10,389 bases of DNA from contig JARIBR010000338.1 in assembly GCA_029258695.1 (NCBI GenBank), positions 1 to 10,389 of the forward strand, given 5' to 3'. The stretch's first letter is position 1; each line of letters opens with the position of its first letter. Source of the stretch: Quadrisphaera sp. GTDB lineage: Bacteria > Actinomycetota > Actinomycetes > Actinomycetales > Quadrisphaeraceae. Positions 6,205 through 10,389 of the stretch are shown in pieces. A program made the translations under genes and the position numbers. A model generated the notes under the pieces. That model did not search any database and had not been told where the DNA came from. It worked only from the letters and a program-made list of their open reading frames with translations.

Positions 6205-7895
6205 GCACGACCGACGACGCTCCGCCCCAGGAGCGCGCACCCGCCGAGAGCACCGCCGAGGCAGCCCCCGCCGCGGAGAGCAGCGGCCGGATGACGCACC
6301 GCCAGGTGCTGCAGGCCCTCTCGGGGATGCTGCTGGCGATGTTCACGGCGATGCTCTCGTCGACCATCGTCGCCAACGCCCTGCCGACCATCGTCCGTGA
6401 CCTGGACGGCTCGCAGCGCCAGTACACGTGGGTGGTCACCGCGACGCTGCTGGCCTCCACGGCGACCACCCCGATCTGGGGCAAGCTCGCCGACCTCGTG
6501 AGCAAGAAGCTGCTGGTGCAGCTCGCCGTGACGATCTTCACCGTCGGCTCGGTGCTCGCCGGCTTCTCCTCCTCGATGGAGACGCTCATCGCCTGGCGCG
6601 CCTTCCAGGGGATCGGCCTCGGCGGCCTCCAGGCGCTGGTCATGATCGTCGTCGCGGCGATGATCAGCCCCCGCGAGCGCGGCCGCTACACCGGGCCGAT
6701 CGCCGCGGTGATGTCGGTGGCGCCGGTCGCGGGCCCGCTCATCGGCGGCGTCATCGTCGACAGCGCGCTCGGCTGGCGGTGGTGCTTCTTCGTCGGCGCC
6801 CCGCTCGCCGTGATCTCGCTCGTGCTCGTGCAGCGCACCCTCAACCTGCCCGTGGTCAAGCGGCCGGTGAGCATCGACTACCTCGGCGCCGCGCTGCTCG
6901 TCGGCGGCGTCAGCGACCTGCTCATCTGGGTGACGCTGGCCGGTGACCAGTTCGCGTGGGGCTCGACCACCTCGCTGCTGCTCGGCGGGCTCGGCGTCGC
7001 GCTGATCGCCGGCTTCGTCGTCGCCGAGACTCGGGCCACCGAGCCGATCGTGCCGCTGCGCCTGTTCCGCGACCGGACGACGACCCTCGCCACCCTCGCC
7101 AGCGTCGCCGTCGGGGTCGCCCTGTTCGGCGGGTCGGTCTTCCTCGGCCAGTACTTCCAGATCGCCCGCGGCTACTCCCCGACGGCTGCGGGGCTGCTGT
7201 CCCTGCCCATGATCCTGGGCTCGATGGTCTCCTCGATCGGGACCGGCCTGCTCATCACGAGGACCGGCCGGTGGAAGGCGTACATCGTCGGCGGTGCGGT
7301 CCTCATGACGGTCGGCTTCGCGCTGCTGGCCACCCTCGACCACGACACGCCGATGCTGCTCATCTTCGGCTACCTGCTGCTGCTCGGGCTCGGGATGGGA
7401 GCCACGATGCAGAACCTCGTGCTCGCCGTGCAGAACTCCGTCGCCCAGCGCGACCTGGGGTCCGCGAGCGCGACGGTGACGTTCTTCCGGTCCCTCGGCG
7501 GCACCGTGGGGGTCTCCGTGCTCGGCGTGGTGCTCGCCGAGCGCGTCGCCGAGCTGGTCGGCCAGGGCCTGACGGCGCTCAGGATCGACACGACGCAGCT
7601 GAGCGGCGGCGTGGACATCGGGTCCCTCGACTCGCTGCCCGCACCGATCGCGGAGGTCGTCACCACCGCCTACGGCGACGGCATCGCGCGGCTGTTCCTC
7701 ATCTCGGCGATCCTCTCCGTGGTGACGCTGGTCTCGGTCGTCCTCCTCCGGGAGGTGCCGCTGCGCACCGAGACCGGTGAGGAGCTGCGCCGCCTCGAGG
7801 AGGCCCAGGAGTCCGAGGCCGGGGCGTCCGGCACGGAGCCCGCCGTGGTGGTGCCCGAGACCGTCGGCGCCGCACCGGGGCGCCGCGACGGCTGA
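6201..7895 (+). CDS. DHA2 (EmrB/QacA-type) MFS multidrug efflux transporter, 14 TM
   Basis: Inner-membrane proton-driven drug exporter of the major facilitator DHA2 group, 564 residues. A hydrophilic Ala/Glu/Pro N-terminus (1-35) precedes TM1 (about 37-60). Motif A is GKLADLVSKK (94-103) in the TM2-3 loop, the antiporter motif C region is APVAGPLIGGVIVD (174-187), and the DHA2 signature GQYFQIARGYSPTAAGLLSLP is at 316-336. A periplasmic loop (about 450-490) precedes the last TM (about 495-516), and an acidic tail ends the protein. The expected TM1 Asp of many DHA2 pumps is Ser here (MLSSTIVANALP, 51-62). The start is TTG at 6201, overlapping the MarR stop as TTGA with AGGAGG 5 nt upstream. 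Coupling to the MarR gene and the upstream double operator imply substrate-induced expression; the substrate is unknown. Confidence 0.92.
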   Translation: MSTTDDAPPQERAPAESTAEAAPAAESSGRMTHRQVLQALSGMLLAMFTAMLSSTIVANALPTIVRDLDGSQRQYTWVVTATLLASTATTPIWGKLADLVSKKLLVQLAVTIFTVGSVLAGFSSSMETLIAWRAFQGIGLGGLQALVMIVVAAMISPRERGRYTGPIAAVMSVAPVAGPLIGGVIVDSALGWRWCFFVGAPLAVISLVLVQRTLNLPVVKRPVSIDYLGAALLVGGVSDLLIWVTLAGDQFAWGSTTSLLLGGLGVALIAGFVVAETRATEPIVPLRLFRDRTTTLATLASVAVGVALFGGSVFLGQYFQIARGYSPTAAGLLSLPMILGSMVSSIGTGLLITRTGRWKAYIVGGAVLMTVGFALLATLDHDTPMLLIFGYLLLLGLGMGATMQNLVLAVQNSVAQRDLGSASATVTFFRSLGGTVGVSVLGVVLAERVAELVGQGLTALRIDTTQLSGGVDIGSLDSLPAPIAEVVTTAYGDGIARLFLISAILSVVTLVSVVLLREVPLRTETGEELRRLEEAQESEAGASGTEPAVVVPETVGAAPGRRDG

Positions 7896-7899
7896 GCGG

Positions 7900-7939
7900 G
7901 GCTGCCCCCGGGGCCCCGGCCGGCGCCCCGGGGGCGGCC
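7900..7939. terminator. Strong bidirectional hairpin terminator between convergent genes
   Basis: Arms 7900-7914 and 7925-7939 form a 15-bp stem with a single G-U wobble (the inner 11 bp, GCCCCCGGGGC with GCCCCGGGGGC, is perfect) around a 10-nt loop. It starts 5 nt after the transporter stop and lies 55 bp beyond the pheA stop, so it can end both converging transcripts. There is no U tract, as is usual at this GC content. A 12-bp palindrome GCGGCCGGCCGC follows at 7943-7954. Confidence 0.8.
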
Positions 7940-7952
7940 AGGGCGGCCGGCC

Positions 7953-8002
7953 GCGGTCAGGGCGTCAGGCGCCACCCCGGGCGCCCGCCTGCGGTCAGGG
8001 CG
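7953..8002. repeat. Direct repeat spanning the pheA stop codon
   Basis: GCGGTCAGGGCG occurs at 7953-7964 and 7991-8002, 38 bp apart. The right copy includes the pheA stop (TGA on the minus strand, 7997-7995). The DNA between the copies is unrelated, so this may be a degraded duplication or coincidence in GC-rich sequence. Confidence 0.6.
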
Positions 8003-9032
8003 AGGGAGCGACGCTGGGGGGGCCGGCCCCGGGACGGTCCGGCGCGCCGCTGCGCTGGGCCTCGAGCCACGCGCTCGCCGCCACGAAGTCCGCGTCGGAC
8101 GTGCCCGGGGGCACCGACGGAGCCAGGCCGTCGGCGCGCGGATAGCTGCCGAGGAAGCGCAGGTCCGCGGTCACCCGTCGCAGACCCGTCAGCGCCTCGC
8201 CCACCCGCGGGTCGGCGACGTGACCGTCGCAGTCGATGGAGAAGCAGTACTGCCCCAGCGCGGTGCCCAGCGGGCGGGAGTCGATGCGCGAGAGGTTGAC
8301 CCCGCGGGTCGCGAACTGCTCGAGCAGGGCGAGCAGGGAACCGGCGACGTCCTCGCGCTGGTAGGCGACCACGGTGGTGCGGTCCGCGCCCGACGGCTCG
8401 GGCAGGTGGCCCGGGCCGCGCACGGCGACGAACCGGGTCACCGCCCCGGCGCGGTCGGCCACGTCGTCGGCGAGCACGACGAGCCCCGCGCTCTGCGCGG
8501 CGCCGCGCGAGCACAGCGCCGCGTCGTGGCCGCCCGGACCACCGACCGGACCGCCGACCTGGCCGCCGCCCGGACCACCGCCCGTCAGCGCCGTCGCGGC
8601 GGCAGCGGTGGAGAGGGTCACGGCCGTGGTGGCTCCCGGCAGGTTCGCGCTCAACCACCCGCGGCACTGGGCGATGGCGTGGGGGTGGCTCCCCACCACG
8701 CGCACGTCGGCCAGCGCCGTGCCCGGGCAGGCGGCCAGCACGAACCGCACCGGCACGAGGACCTCACCGGTGATCACCAGCGGGTCCCCCGTGGCCAGGG
8801 CGTCCAGCGTCGCGGAGACCCCGCCCTCCACGGAGTTCTCCAGCGGCACCACCGCCGCGTCGGCCTCGCCGCGGCGCACCGCGCCCAGGGCCGCGTCGAC
8901 GCTCGCCTGGGGGATCCGCTCGTGGCCGGCCCCCTCGTCGGGGCCCGTGGCGCTCGGCCGGGCCAGGAGCGCGTCGAGGGCCTCCTCGGTGAAGGTGCCC
9001 GGCGGCCCGAGGTAGGCCCAGCGGGTGGTCAC
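7995..9032 (-). CDS. pheA: Prephenate dehydratase with ACT regulatory domain
   Basis: Converts prephenate to phenylpyruvate, the committed step of phenylalanine synthesis; cytoplasmic. The 345 residues comprise the catalytic domain (1 to about 205), with [11 protein letters not shown] (8-18), [10 protein letters not shown] (62-71), SHPHAIAQC (115-123) and the catalytic TRF (199-201), then a phenylalanine-sensing ACT domain (about 219-300). The latter shows GSLLALL (231-237) and DSRP (251-254), counterparts of the GALV and ESRP allosteric motifs, so feedback inhibition by Phe is expected. No chorismate mutase domain is fused. A Gly/Pro insert (150-168) and a Pro/Ala-rich tail are extra. The GTG at 9032 is chosen because it yields the canonical N-terminus and overlaps the upstream gene's stop as GTGA; the open frame further upstream is antisense-like Arg/Pro-rich sequence. 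No Shine-Dalgarno is visible, and the start lies inside a hairpin. Confidence 0.96.
   Translation of the reverse strand: MTTRWAYLGPPGTFTEEALDALLARPSATGPDEGAGHERIPQASVDAALGAVRRGEADAAVVPLENSVEGGVSATLDALATGDPLVITGEVLVPVRFVLAACPGTALADVRVVGSHPHAIAQCRGWLSANLPGATTAVTLSTAAAATALTGGGPGGGQVGGPVGGPGGHDAALCSRGAAQSAGLVVLADDVADRAGAVTRFVAVRGPGHLPEPSGADRTTVVAYQREDVAGSLLALLEQFATRGVNLSRIDSRPLGTALGQYCFSIDCDGHVADPRVGEALTGLRRVTADLRFLGSYPRADGLAPSVPPGTSDADFVAASAWLEAQRSGAPDRPGAGPPSVAPSP
8529..8580. repeat. In-frame low-complexity repeat inside pheA
   Basis: GCCGCCCGGACCACCG is repeated exactly at 8529-8544 and 8565-8580, 36 bp (12 codons) apart, with related CCGGACCGCCG between. On the coding strand it makes the Gly/Pro insert at residues about 150-168 of PheA. 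Because the period is a multiple of three, slippage changes would keep the frame. Confidence 0.8.
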
Positions 9033-9044
9033 CGGAGGGTGACC
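9027..9044. promoter_or_regulatory. Inverted repeat enclosing the pheA start codon
   Basis: GGTCACC-N4-GGTGACC, perfect 7-bp arms. In the minus-strand mRNA it folds as a stem with a CUCC loop; the pheA GUG and the upstream gene's UGA both lie in the 3' arm. Ribosomes finishing the upstream gene would open it, which would make pheA translation depend on the upstream gene. Confidence 0.55.
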
Positions 9045-10072
9045 TGGCGGGCCACCACCCCGGCGCGGGCGCGGCGCTCGTCGTCGCGCAGGGGGCTCGT
9101 CGTGGCCAGCGCCTCGTCGAGGCGGGCGCGCAGGGCCCGGGCGGGCTCCTCGAGGTCTGCGGCGGTCACGTCGTCGGCGAGGTCCCACACCGGGACCAGC
9201 AGCCCGAGGGCGCGGAACGCCCCGAGGTACCTGCTGCCCTGGCCGACGGCCAGGCCCCCGCCGACGTGCAGGCGCGCCAGGGCGTCGAGGAGGCGCTGCT
9301 CGTCCTCGGGCAGCACCCACCGCAGGTGGCGCCGGTTTCCCACCTGCGCCCAGTAGGCGGCCTCCACGGCGTCGAGCCGGACGGTGGGGACCACGGCCTC
9401 GCCGGCCTGGGCCACCGCCTGTCGCACCGCCTCGGAGCCCTCGCCCTCGGCGGCGCTGGAGCCGTCGAGCCAGAAGGAGAAGTCGTCGTGGACGGTGACG
9501 GTGAAGGTGGCGCCGGTGTCGACGACGTCCTGGAGGCGGTGGCGCGCGGTGGCCGACCCGGACGCCGGCCCCGGTGCATCGCCTGCAGGCGTGGCGCCGA
9601 CGCCGTCACCGGCTCCCGCGTCCCCACCGGTTCCCGCGCTCCCACCGGCGACCACGGAGCGCAGCGCGGCCGCCGCGGCGGCGCTGGCGTCGGGGTCGGA
9701 GCCGCCCTGGAGGGCGCGGACGAGGCCCCCGACCGCGCGGCGCAGCGCCCGCTCCGCGCCGGGCAGCACGGTGACCACGGTCAGCGGCTCACCCTCCGTC
9801 CCCTGCGCGAGCGCGCCGGGGACGGTGGCTGCCGTGGCGGTCGCGGCGGGGACGATCTCGTGCATCGCCACCCAGTCGGGCTCTGCGGGCAGGCCGCGGT
9901 AGGGCCGCAGGTCCACCGCGGTCGCCGCCGCCCGGGCCGCTCGGCCGTGGCAGACCTTGTACCGCTTGCCGGACCCGCAGGGGCAGGGCTCGCGCGGGCC
10001 GACCACGGGGACGTCGGTGACGGAGCGGGCGCCCTGGGGGCGGGAACGGGTGGCGGAGCTGCGCGAAGCCAT
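9029..10072 (-). CDS. SEC-C motif protein, DUF5926-like, upstream of pheA
   Basis: Protein of 347 residues of unknown biochemical function. The N-terminus holds a SEC-C zinc-binding motif, [15 protein letters not shown], with ligands Cys30, Cys32, Cys41 and His42, like the C-terminal motif of SecA that binds SecB and ribosomes. The rest resembles the actinobacterial DUF5926 family as I recall it: [10 protein letters not shown] (68-77), a Gly/Ala-rich linker (about 140-175), [15 protein letters not shown] (190-204), [21 protein letters not shown] (238-258) and a helical end. ATG 10072 is the first start giving the SEC-C N-terminus; CACCCT, one base off TANNNT, lies 6 nt upstream and no Shine-Dalgarno is present. 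Its stop overlaps the pheA start by 4 nt. Genes of this type often sit next to pheA in actinobacteria (from memory), but a role in phenylalanine synthesis is not shown. Family name is moderately sure, SEC-C motif certain. Confidence 0.85.
   Translation of the reverse strand: MASRSSATRSRPQGARSVTDVPVVGPREPCPCGSGKRYKVCHGRAARAAATAVDLRPYRGLPAEPDWVAMHEIVPAATATAATVPGALAQGTEGEPLTVVTVLPGAERALRRAVGGLVRALQGGSDPDASAAAAAALRSVVAGGSAGTGGDAGAGDGVGATPAGDAPGPASGSATARHRLQDVVDTGATFTVTVHDDFSFWLDGSSAAEGEGSEAVRQAVAQAGEAVVPTVRLDAVEAAYWAQVGNRRHLRWVLPEDEQRLLDALARLHVGGGLAVGQGSRYLGAFRALGLLVPVWDLADDVTAADLEEPARALRARLDEALATTSPLRDDERRARAGVVARQVTLR
9608..9650. repeat. 18-bp tandem repeat coding the Gly/Ala linker of the SEC-C protein
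   Basis: Two copies of an 18-bp unit beginning ACCGG (9608-9625, 9626-9643; four mismatches) and a partial third from 9644. It encodes part of the flexible linker around residues 142-156. The period is six codons, so expansion or contraction keeps the frame. Confidence 0.65.
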
Positions 10073-10078
10073 GCCCGC

Positions 10079-10084
10079 AGGGTG
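10079..10084 (-). promoter_or_regulatory. Possible -10 box CACCCT for leaderless SEC-C gene
   Basis: CACCCT on the minus strand, one base off TANNNT, ends 6 nt before the ATG at 10072. The position matches the other leaderless starts of this window, but the sequence is weaker. Confidence 0.3.
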
Positions 10085-10134
10085 CCACCCGGGCGAGGGC
10101 GCCGTGAGTCCAGCCCGCCACGGGGCACGAGCGG

Positions 10135-10249
10135 GCTGATCATGGCCGACCCCTCGGTGATCATGGGCGATCACCCCCTTGACGGGTCGCAGAAGGGGGT
10201 GATCGGCCATGATCACCGAGGGGTGACGGGGGGATCGGCCATGACCACC
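10135..10249. repeat. Array of four phased 20-bp dyads, GGTGATC-N6-GATCACC
   Basis: Copies at 10135-10154 (degenerate; 15 of 20 bases match copy 2), 10156-10175 (perfect arms), 10198-10217 (perfect arms) and 10230-10249 (two mismatches to consensus). The 6-bp cores are ATGGCC, ATGGGC, GGCCAT and GGCCAT, so copies 1-2 and 3-4 point in opposite directions. Start-to-start distances are 21, 42 and 32 bp, near 2, 4 and 3 helical turns. TGATCA occurs in copies 1, 2 and 3. Either an operator array or a REP-like palindromic repeat family. Confidence 0.8.
10149..10224. repeat. 32-bp inverted repeat with 12-nt loop
   Basis: Left arm 10149-10180 pairs with right arm 10193-10224 at 31 of 32 positions; the only mismatch is G10167 with G10206. 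The loop is 10181-10192. Each arm contains one complete 20-bp dyad, so the palindrome is nested: dyads within a larger dyad. Flanking copies 1 and 4 extend the inverted symmetry with an offset of about 10 bp. Confidence 0.9.
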
Positions 10250-10321
10250 GGGTGGAGGCGAGAGGGGTTCCCCGTCGGCCCCTCCGGGCGCGTCACGGCT
10301 GGCCGGAGCACCCTCGACGCC

Positions 10322-10327
10322 TACGCT
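10322..10327 (+). promoter_or_regulatory. Possible -10 box TACGCT for rightward gene
   Basis: TACGCT matches TANNNT and lies 49 nt before the ATG at 10377, leaving a leader of about 40 nt with a Shine-Dalgarno sequence. No convincing -35 is seen. Confidence 0.4.
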
Positions 10328-10363
10328 GAATGACTCATCGTGACCAAGCATCGTCGAGCTGTC

Positions 10364-10369
10364 GAGGAG
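10364..10369 (+). promoter_or_regulatory. Ribosome binding site GAGGAG of the rightward gene
   Basis: GAGGAG 7 nt before ATG 10377 is near-ideal and is the main support for a gene starting there. Confidence 0.7.
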
Positions 10370-10376
10370 CACAGGC

Positions 10377-10389
10377 ATGGCGCAGGCCG
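10377..10389 (+). CDS. Start of an unidentified gene, cut by the window edge
   Basis: ATG at 10377 opens a frame reading M-A-Q-A before the window ends. The evidence is the well-placed GAGGAG (7-nt spacing) and a TANNNT box upstream, in a region with no competing gene. Only four codons are visible, so no function can be proposed. If the dyad array at 10135-10249 is regulatory, this gene is one of its two possible targets. Confidence 0.55.

Larger units (their letters stand above)
10073..10376. other. 304-bp divergent intergenic region with dyad array
   Basis: No gene is supported here. It separates the minus-strand SEC-C gene (start 10072) from a plus-strand gene starting at 10377. In order it contains the SEC-C promoter area (10079-10084), unremarkable GC-rich DNA to about 10134, the palindrome array (10135-10249), about 70 bp without visible structure, and the promoter and ribosome binding site of the rightward gene (10322-10369). 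Because both flanks are 5' ends, the palindromes are not expected to be ordinary terminators. Confidence 0.7.

Noticed and set aside
5118..7343. Minus-strand open frame of 741 codons
   Set aside because: It is antisense to both MarR genes and the transporter; the Arg/Asp/Gln/Gly-rich composition has no recognisable domain.
9033..9320. Upstream extension of the pheA frame to 9320
   Set aside because: The extension overlaps the SEC-C coding sequence and is Arg/Pro/Gly-rich; the GTG at 9032 gives the canonical prephenate dehydratase N-terminus and a 4-nt overlap.
10135..10249. Possible replication origin or CRISPR array
   Set aside because: GATC clustering recalls Dam-type origins, but no DnaA boxes, dnaA or dnaN are nearby. 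The repeats are palindromic with unequal gaps and no spacers, so it is not CRISPR.
9266..10333. Plus-strand open frame antisense to the SEC-C gene
   Set aside because: It mirrors the SEC-C gene and reads into the palindromes; no ribosome binding site or domain is seen.
10073..10378. Upstream extension of the SEC-C frame to 10378
   Set aside because: It would translate through the palindrome array; no conserved sequence precedes the ATG at 10072, which sits just ahead of the SEC-C motif.
1..10389. Novel defence, mobile or biosynthetic system
   Set aside because: All full-length genes belong to recognisable housekeeping, regulatory or transport families except the SEC-C/DUF5926 protein; no transposase, integrase, nuclease, helicase or toxin motifs were seen.

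Overview
This is a very GC-rich window with dense, closely spaced genes, a MarR/DHA2 efflux cassette, a DUF5926-pheA pair, and several starts preceded by a TANNNT box rather than a Shine-Dalgarno sequence. Together these point to the chromosome of a high-GC actinomycete (Actinomycetota). I cannot name the genus from the sequence; a Kineosporiales- or Micrococcales-like organism is only a guess.

Layout, left to right. Positions 1-3886 hold three minus-strand genes, transcribed serS, then an agmatinase-family ureohydrolase, then a long-chain mannitol/polyol dehydrogenase that runs off the left edge. Each has its own apparent leaderless start (TANNNT 6-8 nt before the start codon), so they may be three separate transcripts rather than one operon. 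From 3941 to 7895 comes a plus-strand block: a membrane-anchored diacylglycerol/sphingosine-kinase-like lipid kinase translationally coupled to a MarR regulator (4-nt overlap), then a second MarR regulator coupled to a 14-TM DHA2-type drug efflux transporter (4-nt overlap). Two copies of a 19-bp inverted-repeat operator lie over the promoter of the second unit, the usual architecture of a self-regulated, ligand-induced efflux cassette. A very strong hairpin at 7900-7939 separates this block from the convergent minus-strand pair at 7995-10072: a SEC-C/DUF5926 protein followed by pheA (prephenate dehydratase, phenylalanine synthesis), again with a 4-nt overlap. A new plus-strand gene starts at 10377 behind a good Shine-Dalgarno sequence and is cut off after four codons.

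The most unusual non-coding part is the 304-bp divergent intergenic region at 10073-10376. It carries four copies of a 20-bp dyad (consensus GGTGATC-N6-GATCACC) whose starts are 21, 42 and 32 bp apart, close to whole numbers of helical turns. The two central copies form a 32-bp inverted repeat with one mismatch around a 12-nt loop. It could be a phased operator array or a dispersed REP-like palindromic element; a genome-wide motif count would decide.

Most genes here are core metabolism or standard regulation. I see no phage, transposase, CRISPR, toxin-antitoxin or defence genes, and no tRNA or rRNA gene. The points worth a second look are regulatory: the phased dyad array, the double MarR operator, the pheA start codon placed inside a hairpin, and the run of leaderless starts.
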